Origin: Roseobacter insulae | Lineage (GTDB): Bacteria; Pseudomonadota; Alphaproteobacteria; Rhodobacterales; Rhodobacteraceae | Length of the DNA stretch: 64,000 nucleotides | Reading direction: 5' to 3' | Assembly (NCBI RefSeq): GCF_019375555.1 | Contig: NZ_JAHXDN010000001.1 | Location: forward strand, 1,031,501-1,095,500 | Shown here: positions 1 through 8,639 of the stretch, piece by piece | How the letters are laid out: the number at the start of each line of letters is the position of its first letter | Numbering within the stretch: the first letter of the stretch is position 1 | The notes under the pieces: generated by a model | The model's input: only the letters and a program-made list of their open reading frames with translations | Told to the model about the DNA's origin: nothing | The model's database searches: none | Program-made: the position numbers and the translations under genes

Positions 1-419
1 GATTTTGCGGCGGCGATCACCCCCAGCGGCAGCGCCACCAGATAGACGAACAGAACGGCCGCCAGGTTCACGAGAACCGTCAGCCAGAGGGCGTCGCCAA
101 CGATTTCAGACACGGGACGGTCAAATTCGAAGGACCAGCCGAAATTGCCCTGAATGAGCCCGTACCACCCCTGCGGTCCCGGCGCCATACCGACCCAGAT
201 CAGGTATTGCTCCCAGATCGGACGGTCCAGCGCGTACTCTGTTCTGAGGAATTCGGCCTTCGCCACACCCTCTGCCTGACCCGTGGCGCGCAGCTCGGCG
301 ATCTGGTTGCTCAGATAGTCGCCCGGCGGCAGGTTGATGATCACGAAGATCATGATCGACACCACCCACAGCGTGATCAGCATGGTGATAAACCGGTAAA
401 CTGCGTATTTGAGAAACAT
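1..419 (-). CDS. ABC transporter permease, OppB/DppB type (partial, 3' end outside window)
   Basis: This is the N-terminal part of an inner-membrane permease of a peptide/opine-type ABC importer. The start is the ATG whose first base is 419; it overlaps the TGA of the binding-protein gene in an ATGA arrangement, so translation is probably coupled. The first ~30 residues form a membrane segment ending in VIINLPPGDY, matching the OppB pattern of a hydrophobic helix followed by a P-x-D-P/Y-like turn. A periplasmic region with YALDRPIWEQYLIW and GNFGWSFEF follows, then a second membrane segment near residue 115. About 139 residues are present of a usual ~330. The family is clear; the substrate cannot be read from this fragment. 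Confidence 0.85.
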   Translation of the reverse strand, partial: MFLKYAVYRFITMLITLWVVSIMIFVIINLPPGDYLSNQIAELRATGQAEGVAKAEFLRTEYALDRPIWEQYLIWVGMAPGPQGWYGLIQGNFGWSFEFDRPVSEIVGDALWLTVLVNLAAVLFVYLVALPLGVIAAAK

Positions 420-2341
420 CATTGGGTGAGCTGCTGGAACGGTTCGTCGTAATAGAACTCATCGACACGGTGAATGCCGAAATGCGCTCCGGGATCCCAA
501 GCCCACTTTGCCTCTTCCGGGACATTGCGCAGCTTGTTGGAGACGACAACAGGCTGCGGTGCTTCGGACAGAATACCAATGCCAAACTGCTGGTCGGCGT
601 GAATGGCCAGCATCTCGCGCCATATCTCTGCGCGTTCTTCACTGTCGGTTGTATGATCCCAGTCCCAGCTGAGCTGCATCAGGCGTTGCGCCGCTGGCAT
701 GTCGGGGGGTTCACCCAGTTCGCCGCCGGTCTGGTAATACTGGCCCCACTTCGGCCAGGCAAAAAACTCCTGATGCGTAGGTGCGAGGTACTCGGGCGGC
801 GTGTAGGGTTGTGGCAGGCCGTTGTCCCAGCCGTACCAGATCGCCGCCATGGAGAGACCGGAATACACCCGGTTGCGCAGGATATCGCGGTCAAGCGGGC
901 GCATGATCAGTTTGATCCCGATCTCGCGCCATGTGTCGGTCACGATGGCGAGCGCGTTCTCCACTTCCTGTCGCTCCCCGGCAGTTTCGATGACGAATTC
1001 CATGGGCCGCCCGTCGGGCAATTTACGAATGCCTGCGGGCGTCCGCTCCGTCAGTCCCATTTCATTCAGCAACGCATTGGCCTTTGCGGGGTAGTAAATC
1101 GACCACTTGAAGAGGTTGGCAGGATCAAAAAACGGGCTCCGTGCAAGCGCCGTCATGCCGCCTTCCTTGGCCAGCCCGAAATACAGCGCCCGGTTGATCA
1201 TCCGCCGATCGATCGCAAGGCTCAGGGCTCGGCGAAAACGTGCATCTCTGATGATCTCTCGCCAGACCGGGTCGGCGAAGTTCAGGTTTGGGTAGATCGC
1301 AATCTGGTTGGCCGCGCCGTTTGCCCACAGCAGGGTTCTGTACCCGGCGCCATCGGTTTCGCCTTTCTTGAGGATCGAGATATCCGGGAAATCGAGCCCG
1401 CGCGCCTGAAGATCGACCTCGCCGGCATTGGCCTTTGCCGCGATCAACCCGCCGCCGACAATCGTCATCTCGACCACATCAATGTAGGGCAACTGAACGC
1501 CGTTCGCATCGATGCGATGGTAGTACGGGTTGCGCACAAAGAGATGCCGGCTGGACTTGCTGCCGGAGGCATTCAACCACGGCTGCAGTGTCGGCAGGTC
1601 CGGGTTGTCGAATTTGTACATGTTGTCACGGTCGTTATGTAACGCAGCCCATGCCCGGACACGGGCCTTCTTGATCTTTTTCTTCAGGTCCTTGGCGTCG
1701 GCAAACTCGGCATGAAACTGTTTGAGGTAATGCGCGGGGCGGTAGATGAAAAAAGGGCTGGCCTGTGCCAGAAGCTGTAAAAACTGGGGGTTCGGCGTGG
1801 GCCATTCGATGATGACCGTGTGATTGTCGGGAAAGGACACATCCGCCAGAACGCCATCAACGATCATGTTTTGCGGCGGGCCGGAGGGGCTGAGTTCGTT
1901 GTTCAGCGCCACGTGTTTCCAATAGTATTCAAAGTCTTTCGACGTGAAGGGGTGGCCGTCCGACCACCGGTGCCCACGTCGCAGATGAAGCGTGAACTTG
2001 CGGCCTTCATGGACCTCGATATCACGCAGAATATCGGGGTAGAGTTCGTAGTTCTGATCATATCCGACCAGTCGCGCATATCCGTAGACCACCATCTGGC
2101 GCACATCCTTGGAGCGCGACACCAGGGTTCTGAGCGTACCGCCCTGCTCGCCAAAACTACGGCCCTTTGCCTCCAGGTCGACGACAAGCGGATCGTCGGG
2201 CAGACGTTGTTCAATCGGTGGCAGGGCGCGGCTTGTGACTTCCATCTGCCAGAACGAGCTTTCGGACAGCGTTGGTGTATCGGCTTGCGCCGTGATGGTC
2301 AGTGCCACGCATGCGAGTATGGTCAAGCAGAGTTTAAACAT
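419..2341 (-). CDS. ABC transporter substrate-binding protein, family 5 (peptide/opine type)
   Basis: This is a periplasmic solute-binding protein for the importer encoded on both sides. The chosen ATG at 2341 gives a clean signal peptide (MFKLCLTILACVALTITAQA); an upstream in-frame start at 2368 would put charged residues before it. The mature ~620 residues show the SBP_bac_5 pattern: a body with EGRKFTLHLRRGHRWSDG (the KFTLRxGxxWSDG motif typical of the family), then AIDRRMINRALYFG in the middle and a long C-terminal lobe. At 640 residues it is longer than DppA/OppA (~540), as in the subgroup annotated for large peptides or opines. It overlaps the ATPase gene by 8 bases and the permease gene by 3. 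Confidence 0.9.
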   Translation of the reverse strand: MFKLCLTILACVALTITAQADTPTLSESSFWQMEVTSRALPPIEQRLPDDPLVVDLEAKGRSFGEQGGTLRTLVSRSKDVRQMVVYGYARLVGYDQNYELYPDILRDIEVHEGRKFTLHLRRGHRWSDGHPFTSKDFEYYWKHVALNNELSPSGPPQNMIVDGVLADVSFPDNHTVIIEWPTPNPQFLQLLAQASPFFIYRPAHYLKQFHAEFADAKDLKKKIKKARVRAWAALHNDRDNMYKFDNPDLPTLQPWLNASGSKSSRHLFVRNPYYHRIDANGVQLPYIDVVEMTIVGGGLIAAKANAGEVDLQARGLDFPDISILKKGETDGAGYRTLLWANGAANQIAIYPNLNFADPVWREIIRDARFRRALSLAIDRRMINRALYFGLAKEGGMTALARSPFFDPANLFKWSIYYPAKANALLNEMGLTERTPAGIRKLPDGRPMEFVIETAGERQEVENALAIVTDTWREIGIKLIMRPLDRDILRNRVYSGLSMAAIWYGWDNGLPQPYTPPEYLAPTHQEFFAWPKWGQYYQTGGELGEPPDMPAAQRLMQLSWDWDHTTDSEERAEIWREMLAIHADQQFGIGILSEAPQPVVVSNKLRNVPEEAKWAWDPGAHFGIHRVDEFYYDEPFQQLTQ

Positions 2342-4103
2342 GACAACGCACCTTGTGTCCGGGCTCAAGTTCCTTCAGGGCAGGGGCGGCGACGCCTTCG
2401 AAGCGGAATTGCTCAGGCCAGCTTGATGGCAGACCGGCCCCCTTGGCCACAAGCCCCAGATCAATCGGACGGTTCACGTCGGGCTCCGGCTGGGCGGCGA
2501 TCAGTGCGCGGGTGTAGGGATGGCGCGGGTTGTAGAACAGCGTGTCGGGCGGCGCCTGCTCTACCACAACCCCCTGTCGCATCACGGCGACCTCATCGGC
2601 AATGCGTGCAACCACCGCCAGATCGTGACTGATGAACAGATAACTCAGACCAGCCCGGTCCCGGATATCTTCGAGGAGCGTCAAAATCTGCTCTTGCACC
2701 GAAACATCCAGCGCCGACGTGGGTTCATCGCACACCAGCAGAACCGGATCCAGTGTCAGCGCGCGCGCGATCGACAGACGCTGGCGCTGGCCGCCCGAAA
2801 AAGCATGTGGGAAGCGGCCCAGCATGGATGCGTCAAGCCCGACCCAGCGCAGCATCTCGGCGGCTTTTTCCTTCCGGTCGGCCTTGGTGCCCAGATTGTG
2901 TATTTCCATCGGTTCGGTCAGCGCCTGCTGGACGCGCATGCGTGGCGAGAGCGACGAGTACGGGTCCTGAAAAACCATCTGCGCCTGACGTTGGAACGCA
3001 ACCCGTTCGGATGCAGACATCGCATTGATGCATACCGGTTTAGCACCGGGGCTGGGGCGGAAGAGCACTTCACTGCCGCTGTCGGGTATCTCCGCTCCCA
3101 GCGCGATGCGGGCGCATGTCGTTTTGCCCGAGCCGCTTTCGCCGACCACGGCCAGCGTCTTGCCGCGCTGGAGCGGAAGATCCACTTCATGACAGGCCGT
3201 TATGGTCACCGGCTTGCTCCAGCCGCCCGCGCGCATCGTGTAGGTCTTTGTCACATTGCGCAGATCGAGGATAAGGTCGTCATGACTGCCTTCGCGGGCG
3301 GGGGCGGCGACTTCCGGGATCATCGGCGCCGCGGCGAAGAGCTTCTTGGTATAACCATGTGCCGGCGCACCCAGAACGGCGGCTGCCGGACCGCGCTCCA
3401 TCACCCGGCCCTTGTTCATCACAAGAACGGATTCGGCCATATTGGCAACAACGCCAAGGTCATGTGTCACCAGGATGACGGACATGCCCGTTTCTTTCTG
3501 CAAATCCTTGATCAGGCCCAACACCTGCGCCTGCGTGGTTACATCCAGGGCCGTTGTCGGTTCGTCCGCGATAAGCAGGTCGGGTTTGGCAACCATTGCC
3601 ATGGCGATCATCGCCCGCTGCCGCATGCCGCCCGACATCTCGAACGGGTAGGCCTTCCAGACACGGGACGGATCAGGAAACCCTACGCGTTCGAATGTAT
3701 CCAGAACGATCTTCTTGCATTCGGACGCACGCATGTCCCGGTGCAGGCGCAGAACCTCGGAGACCTGGTCCCCCAACCGGTGTAGGGGTGACAGGGATCG
3801 CATTGGCTCCTGAAAAATCATCGAAATCTGGTCACCTCGGATGGAGCGCATGACACGCTCGCTGCGGTCCATCAAATTGATGACCTTGCCGTTGCAGTTG
3901 AAGTCGATGGTACCGCCGTGAATCCGGGCCGCCTCTGGCAAAATGCGCAGAACGGCGCGGCAGGTGATCGTTTTGCCGGACCCGCTTTCACCGACCAGCG
4001 CAAGGGTTTCACCCGGCATGACCTGAAAACTGACATCCCGCACCACGGGGTCGCCTGACCCAAAGCCAATGCTCAGATCTTGCACATCAAGCAACGGGGT
4101 CAT
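2334..4103 (-). CDS. ABC transporter ATP-binding protein, fused DppD-DppF type
   Basis: Two complete nucleotide-binding domains lie in one chain, so one gene supplies the ATPase pair that oligopeptide systems usually encode as DppD and DppF. Walker A motifs GESGSGKT are at about residues 38-45 and 321-328. Signature motifs are MSGGMRQR near 157 and FSGGQRQR near 436, and Walker B motifs are LLIADEP near 176 and LLVCDEP near 456. The C-terminal NPRHPYTRALIAAQPEP is the usual oligopeptide-ATPase tail. The start is taken as ATG 4103; a GTG at 4106 is an alternative, with AAGGAAG a little upstream. It is first of three overlapping genes (ATPase, binding protein, permease); the second permease must lie beyond base 1. 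Confidence 0.93.
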   Translation of the reverse strand: MTPLLDVQDLSIGFGSGDPVVRDVSFQVMPGETLALVGESGSGKTITCRAVLRILPEAARIHGGTIDFNCNGKVINLMDRSERVMRSIRGDQISMIFQEPMRSLSPLHRLGDQVSEVLRLHRDMRASECKKIVLDTFERVGFPDPSRVWKAYPFEMSGGMRQRAMIAMAMVAKPDLLIADEPTTALDVTTQAQVLGLIKDLQKETGMSVILVTHDLGVVANMAESVLVMNKGRVMERGPAAAVLGAPAHGYTKKLFAAAPMIPEVAAPAREGSHDDLILDLRNVTKTYTMRAGGWSKPVTITACHEVDLPLQRGKTLAVVGESGSGKTTCARIALGAEIPDSGSEVLFRPSPGAKPVCINAMSASERVAFQRQAQMVFQDPYSSLSPRMRVQQALTEPMEIHNLGTKADRKEKAAEMLRWVGLDASMLGRFPHAFSGGQRQRLSIARALTLDPVLLVCDEPTSALDVSVQEQILTLLEDIRDRAGLSYLFISHDLAVVARIADEVAVMRQGVVVEQAPPDTLFYNPRHPYTRALIAAQPEPDVNRPIDLGLVAKGAGLPSSWPEQFRFEGVAAPALKELEPGHKVRCHV

Positions 4104-4278
4104 CACGCTACAGTCACTTCCTTGCTACTCTTCCGTCCCAAAAAGTTGCATGTTTATACTGACAGTCAACGCGATTTCGCTGCCCACGTCCAGCGCACAG
4201 ATACGTGAAGGACTTTGTGCTATCATTTTTGAAACAAAAGGCGCATGTGGGCGGGATAGTATTTACGAAGGTAGCCGC

Positions 4279-4764
4279 ATGAGCCGTCTGGATCTTTTCA
4301 TCAATCGAATGGTGTCTCAGCGGGCCTGCCTGAACCACGCCGCCAAACTCACGCAAGGCATGGCCGGCCCGGTTTTTGAGCTGGGGTTGGGGAACGGGCG
4401 CACCTATCACCACATGTGCGAGATCATGCCCGACCGTGACATCTACGTGTTTGAGAGGGCCGTCGCGTCGCACCCCGACAGTACCCCGCCGGATGATCGG
4501 GTGTTTCTCGGCGATGTGTTCGAGACACTTCCCCGGGCGTATGAGCGTTTTGGCGCGACGGCGAGCTTGATCCATGCGGACCTCGGCGGCCACAACGCCG
4601 AAAAGAACGATGTTTTCGCGCGTGAAATCTCCCCTTTGATCGCGCCGTTGATGGCAGAGGGTGGTCTGATGGTTTCCAGCGACAGGATGTATTTCGATGA
4701 TCTGAGAGAGATCGCCTTGCCGGATGATGCCATTCCGGGACGGTGTTTTATCTACAAGCGCTGA
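4279..4764 (+). CDS. class I SAM-dependent methyltransferase, small
   Basis: A 161-residue protein with a Rossmann-type SAM-binding loop, ELGLGNGRTY, at about residues 33-42, and an acidic residue in the next strand (IYVFER). A later block, SLIHADLGGHN, resembles motif IV. The ATG at 4279 is preceded by GAAGG seven bases upstream; the longer reading frame back to 4069 runs through the promoter region of the divergent ABC operon and is unlikely. The substrate is unknown. It stands alone, divergent from the ABC transporter and upstream of the TRAP operon. The family assignment is fairly sure, any specific role is not. Confidence 0.78.
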   Translation: MSRLDLFINRMVSQRACLNHAAKLTQGMAGPVFELGLGNGRTYHHMCEIMPDRDIYVFERAVASHPDSTPPDDRVFLGDVFETLPRAYERFGATASLIHADLGGHNAEKNDVFAREISPLIAPLMAEGGLMVSSDRMYFDDLREIALPDDAIPGRCFIYKR

Positions 4765-4818
4765 GGCTGACCTTTTCGGAACGGCTGGATCGCGGTGCAT
4801 TTGCGCCGCGATTTTTTG

Positions 4819-4847
4819 TTGCACGTATGGCGAGTGCCCTCTATCAA
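4819..4847 (+). promoter_or_regulatory. candidate sigma-70 promoter of the first TRAP operon
   Basis: TTGCAC (4819-4824) and TATCAA (4842-4847) are separated by 17 bases, upstream of the DctP start at 4906. The palindrome at 4859-4875 falls just downstream, where a repressor would block initiation or escape. Found by eye; moderate to low confidence. Confidence 0.35.
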
Positions 4848-4858
4848 AGTCGAATATA

Positions 4859-4875
4859 GTGAAATAAAGTTTCAC
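4859..4875. promoter_or_regulatory. palindromic operator candidate (IclR type)
   Basis: GTGAAA-TAAAG-TTTCAC is a perfect inverted repeat with 6-base arms and a 5-base centre, 31 bases upstream of the DctP start. The size and the A/T-rich centre fit IclR-family sites, and an IclR gene is the fourth gene of this operon. A half-site-like GCGAAATAAG follows at 4880. Assigning it to that regulator is inference. Confidence 0.45.
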
Positions 4876-4905
4876 ATTGCGAAATAAGTTTTGGGAGGAA
4901 CTGAG

Positions 4906-5961
4906 ATGATGACCCTGAAAAGCGCAGTTGTCGGGGCTGCACTGCTGGCCAGCGGCGCCATGGTCCAAGCGGAAACCAACCTGATCCATGGCGAGGCCGG
5001 ACCCAACCGCGGGGCGCGCGCCGCGGCACTTCAGTGGTTTGCCGATCAGGTTACTGCGCGGTCAGAGGGCGACATCCAGCTCGACATCCAGTGGGGCGGT
5101 GCGCTTTTCAAGGCCAATGCGGCAATGCAATCCATCGGGGATGGTGTCGCCGATATGGGATCGGTCATTGCCGTATATTATCCGCAGGAAATGGCCGCCT
5201 ACGGGATCGCGGATCTGCCTCTGGACAACCCTGACGCCTGGGTGGGCATGCGCGCGACAGATGCGCTGATGCGCAACTCGGCAGCAATTGCCGCGAACCT
5301 GAGGGAGAAAAACCTTGTCTACATAGGTACCTGGACAACCAGCCAGGTCAATATTGGCTGCAAGGGTGCCGCGATCCGTAAAGCCGAGGACATCGATAAC
5401 CTGAAGGTGCGTGGCGTGGGGGCTTATGGCAAGGTGTTTGGAGAATTGGGCGCCAACATGGTGCGCATGTCGATCTATGACGCCTATCAGGGGCTCGACA
5501 CCGGTCTGATCGATTGCAGCCAGGGATACAGCTATGCAGTTGCGGCGCTGAAGCAGGCCGAGGTCATGGACAGCTACACCCTGCTCAACTGGGGACAGGT
5601 TGGCGGTGTCGGCATGTTCATGAATGCCGATGTCTTTGACGGGCTTTCACAAGAGCAGCAGGCGCTGCTGAACGAGGTGGGCAGCGATATGGCAGATGAA
5701 TTCGGGCGCATCATTACGGCCGCCAATGAAAGCGCAATTGTGGCGATGCAGGAGGCAGGGGTCGAGGTGATCGAGCTTGCCCCGGAGGAACGCGCCAAGC
5801 TGGTTGAAAAGGGTGGCAAATTCCTGGCCGACTGGGTGAGCATTGCGGATGCCACCGGCCTGCCGGGTCAGGAATTGCTTGAGGAATACCAGGTGCTGAT
5901 CGCCCGGTACTCCGCTGAGCGCGATCAGAAAGGCTATCCTTGGGAGAGGGAAAGCAACTGA
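4906..5961 (+). CDS. TRAP transporter substrate-binding protein DctP
   Basis: A periplasmic binding protein of a TRAP importer. ATG 4906 follows GGAGGA at 4894-4899; a TTG at 4891 would destroy that spacing. Signal peptide residues 1-~22 (MMTLKSAVVGAALLASGAMVQA) precede a 330-residue DctP domain. The conserved middle region is NIGCKGAAIRKAEDIDNLKVR followed by GVGAYGKVFGELGANMV, the segment that in the family carries the Arg that pairs with the ligand carboxylate. This suggests an organic acid ligand. The membrane subunits and an IclR regulator follow, and then a fatty/dicarboxylic acid degradation set, so the ligand may be the acid degraded by those enzymes. Confidence 0.92.
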   Translation: MMTLKSAVVGAALLASGAMVQAETNLIHGEAGPNRGARAAALQWFADQVTARSEGDIQLDIQWGGALFKANAAMQSIGDGVADMGSVIAVYYPQEMAAYGIADLPLDNPDAWVGMRATDALMRNSAAIAANLREKNLVYIGTWTTSQVNIGCKGAAIRKAEDIDNLKVRGVGAYGKVFGELGANMVRMSIYDAYQGLDTGLIDCSQGYSYAVAALKQAEVMDSYTLLNWGQVGGVGMFMNADVFDGLSQEQQALLNEVGSDMADEFGRIITAANESAIVAMQEAGVEVIELAPEERAKLVEKGGKFLADWVSIADATGLPGQELLEEYQVLIARYSAERDQKGYPWERESN

Positions 5962-5972
5962 TCCGGAGCTTG

Positions 5973-6506
5973 ATGCCGAAAATGCAGTCAAAACTGGAAC
6001 AGGTGCTGTTGGCATTGGGCGCAATTGCGGTGCTCCTGCTCGGTGGGGTGATCACGGCGAACGTGATCGCGCGCGCCGCTTTTGGTTCAGCCGTGCCTGA
6101 CAGCGTGACCATTGTTCGCGAATTGATGGTCGCCGCGATCCTGTTGCCTCTGGCGGCGACAACAGCGGCGCGGGCACATGTTTGTGTGGATTTCATCTCG
6201 GATCGTTTTGGCGCGCGGCTGAGGTCATGGTTGATCGTTCTGGGCTCCCTCATGGGTATGATTGCCCTCGCGGCTCTGATCTGGGCAGGCGCGCGTGACC
6301 TGGGCAAAGTCTGGACGTCCGGCAGCTTCTTTTACGGCGATCTGAATTTGCCGAAATGGCCGGGAAGGCTGATCTTTGTGATCGGCATCGGTGCCTGCTG
6401 GTTGCGGCTTGCCGAACTGGCCTGGCGGGATACCGGCGTCATTCTGCGCGGCGGCGCGGTGTCCGATCGGCAGGACCATTCGCTGACCGGTGGCGGGGTC
6501 GACTGA
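5973..6506 (+). CDS. TRAP transporter small permease DctQ
   Basis: The small membrane subunit of the TRAP importer, about 177 residues with four predicted membrane segments (starting near residues 10, 45, 88 and 130). The start is taken at ATG 5973, preceded by GGAG at 5965-5968; ATG 5982 is a possible alternative. It begins 11 bases after the binding-protein stop and its TGA shares a base with the ATG of the large permease (TGATG). Position, size and the AARAHVCVDFISDRFG segment typical of DctQ support the call. Confidence 0.9.
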   Translation: MPKMQSKLEQVLLALGAIAVLLLGGVITANVIARAAFGSAVPDSVTIVRELMVAAILLPLAATTAARAHVCVDFISDRFGARLRSWLIVLGSLMGMIALAALIWAGARDLGKVWTSGSFFYGDLNLPKWPGRLIFVIGIGACWLRLAELAWRDTGVILRGGAVSDRQDHSLTGGGVD

Positions 6507-7846
6507 TGGATCCCGCAACAGTTGGTCTTATTGCCTTTGCGGCGGTGCTGGTGCTGCTCGCGCTGCGGGTGCCCATCGCCTTTGCCCTGGCCGCCGTCGC
6601 GACACTTGCCACGTCTTTCATCTTCGCCTTCCGGACGGGCACGTTCATGCCCGAAAGGGCCATTCGTGCCACCACCTCGATGGTGTTTTCCAACTCGTTT
6701 GACCTCATTCATTCCTATGACCTTTCGATGATCCCGCTGTTTGTCGCCCTGGGACACATCGCCTATCGCGCGGGGATTACGACGCGCATCTATGACGCCG
6801 CCAAAGTGTGGCTGACACGGGTGCCGGGCGGTGTCGCGATGGCCAGCGTGATGGGGTGCGGTGGTTTCTCCGCGATTACCGGCAGTTCAATTGCCTGCGC
6901 ATCGACGATGGGGCGGATTTGCACACCCGAGATGCTGCGCATGGGGTACGATCCACGTCTGGCCACGGCCAGCGTCGCCGCCGGCGGCACGTTGGGATCG
7001 TTGATCCCACCGTCGGTGTTGTTCATCATCTACGGAATTTTCACCGAGACGTCGATCTCGGCGCTGTTTCTGGCGGGCGTGCTGCCGGGGCTGCTGACAC
7101 TTCTTGGGTTCCTCGTCGTCATCGGTGTCTGGGTCTGGCGTGTACCCGGCATCGCGCCTGCAACGGATCGTCGGTATTCCACCCCAGAGCGGATGCGGGC
7201 GGCGCTGGGGGCCTGGCCGGCGGTATTGCTATTTCTGGTCATCATCGGGGGCATCTACGGCGGCATCTTCACGGCCACCGAAGCTGCAGCCGTCTGCGTC
7301 AGCGCCGCCATTCTGATCGGTTTTGCGCAACGCCGGCTGGATTTCGCGGGTCTGTGGATCTCCGTCAAGGAGACCTGCGTGCAGACGGCCGCCATCTTCT
7401 TCATCGCGGCCGGTGCCAAGATTTTCGTTGCCTTCATTGCCCTGACCGGTGTTGCGCCGATGATTGTTGAAACCGTGACGCAGGCGGATCTGTCGGTCTT
7501 TGTGCTCATGCTCGCCATCGCGCTGATCTACTTGCTGTTGGGCATGTTTCTGGACCCGATCGGCATCATGGTGCTGACCCTGCCGCTGATGATTCCGCTG
7601 GTGGAAAGCTACGGTCTAAACCTCATCTGGTTCGGCGTCGTGGTGATCAAACTGCTGGAGATCGGCCTGATCACGCCCCCTGTTGGTCTGAATGTCTTCG
7701 TGATTGCCAACGTGGTTGGCAAGGAGGCCCCGATAGACAAAATTTTTGCGGGTATTGCCCGGTTCCTGACCGTCGATATCATTGTTCTGATCCTGATCAT
7801 GAGCTTTCCGGCGATTTCACTTCTCATTCCCATGGCCGCAAGATGA
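6506..7846 (+). CDS. TRAP transporter large permease DctM
   Basis: The large membrane subunit (446 residues) that carries solute and sodium across the inner membrane. The start ATG 6506 overlaps the DctQ stop by one base; the longer frame from 6356 lies inside dctQ and is rejected. Family landmarks are visible: SVMGCGGFSAITGSSIACAS around residue 115, the following GTLGSLIPPSVLFIIYG, and near the end LITPPVGLNVFVIANV. It is the third of three contiguous TRAP genes, with an IclR gene overlapping its 3' end. Confidence 0.95.
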   Translation: MDPATVGLIAFAAVLVLLALRVPIAFALAAVATLATSFIFAFRTGTFMPERAIRATTSMVFSNSFDLIHSYDLSMIPLFVALGHIAYRAGITTRIYDAAKVWLTRVPGGVAMASVMGCGGFSAITGSSIACASTMGRICTPEMLRMGYDPRLATASVAAGGTLGSLIPPSVLFIIYGIFTETSISALFLAGVLPGLLTLLGFLVVIGVWVWRVPGIAPATDRRYSTPERMRAALGAWPAVLLFLVIIGGIYGGIFTATEAAAVCVSAAILIGFAQRRLDFAGLWISVKETCVQTAAIFFIAAGAKIFVAFIALTGVAPMIVETVTQADLSVFVLMLAIALIYLLLGMFLDPIGIMVLTLPLMIPLVESYGLNLIWFGVVVIKLLEIGLITPPVGLNVFVIANVVGKEAPIDKIFAGIARFLTVDIIVLILIMSFPAISLLIPMAAR

Positions 7847-8619
7847 ACAAACCTGACACAGATCGGAAATTCGCCAATACTCTGGCACGCGGCCTGAGCG
7901 TGTTGAGTGCGTTCCGGGCCAGTGACGACGGGTTGAGCCATGCGCAGATCGCCGAACGGACAGGTCTGCCTAAGCCCACCATTTCCCGCCTGACCTACAC
8001 TCTGTGCGAATTGGGTTTTCTCACGCACGCAAGCCGTAACGAGAAGTTCCGTCTGGGTCCGGCGGCCATTGCGCTGGGGTCCGTGGCCACCCTCTCCGCC
8101 TCTTTCTTTGATCTGATTGCCGAACCCATGCAGCAATTGGCCAATCAAACGGGAACGCTCGGCCTGATCGCCGTGCGCGACACGGACAGGATGATGCTGG
8201 TCAAGACGTGGCGGCCGGAAGGCACCGCGGCCATCTGGCTGGAACCGGGCCACCGCATTCCGCTCTTTGGCTCGTCATCGGGGCAGGCGACGTTGGCGGT
8301 GCTGGCGGATGACAAGTTCGAGGCGCTCGCACCGGATGCGGACTTGCGGGCCTTTCGTCAGGACGGGTATGCCCAGCTTCTTGCCCAGGGTTTTACCATC
8401 GCGCCGCGCCCGACGCGCTATGCCCGCACCGTGAACGCGGTTAGTGTGCCGTATTTCGCCCTGGAATTCGGGGCCCCGGTCAGCATCTCCTGTGGCGCCC
8501 TGCCCGAAATGCTGACGGATGAACGTATGTTGCAAGAAGTGGGTCCTGCACTGCGCGACGTCGTGCGCGATCTGGAACACCGCACCGGCCATGCACCGGC
8601 CTTGGCGCGGCGCGGCTGA
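7843..8619 (+). CDS. IclR family transcriptional regulator
   Basis: A 258-residue regulator with an N-terminal winged helix-turn-helix (LSHAQIAERTGLPKPTISRL, about residues 27-46) and a C-terminal IclR effector domain containing FGSSSGQATLAVL and the terminal cysteine region VSISCGALPEML. The ATG overlaps the dctM stop (ATGA), so it is translated with the transporter. It probably controls this TRAP operon and perhaps the downstream acyl-CoA genes, through the palindrome at 4859-4875. The effector is unknown; an imported acid or its CoA ester is the natural guess. Confidence 0.9.
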   Translation: MNKPDTDRKFANTLARGLSVLSAFRASDDGLSHAQIAERTGLPKPTISRLTYTLCELGFLTHASRNEKFRLGPAAIALGSVATLSASFFDLIAEPMQQLANQTGTLGLIAVRDTDRMMLVKTWRPEGTAAIWLEPGHRIPLFGSSSGQATLAVLADDKFEALAPDADLRAFRQDGYAQLLAQGFTIAPRPTRYARTVNAVSVPYFALEFGAPVSISCGALPEMLTDERMLQEVGPALRDVVRDLEHRTGHAPALARRG

Positions 8620-8639
8620 GCAAAGTGAGAAGAGAACAG

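Noticed and set aside
2520-3785. A 421-codon plus-strand frame opposite the fused ABC ATPase
   Set aside because: Both ATPase domains have complete motifs on the other strand; the product looks like a His/Arg-rich shadow without recognisable domains.
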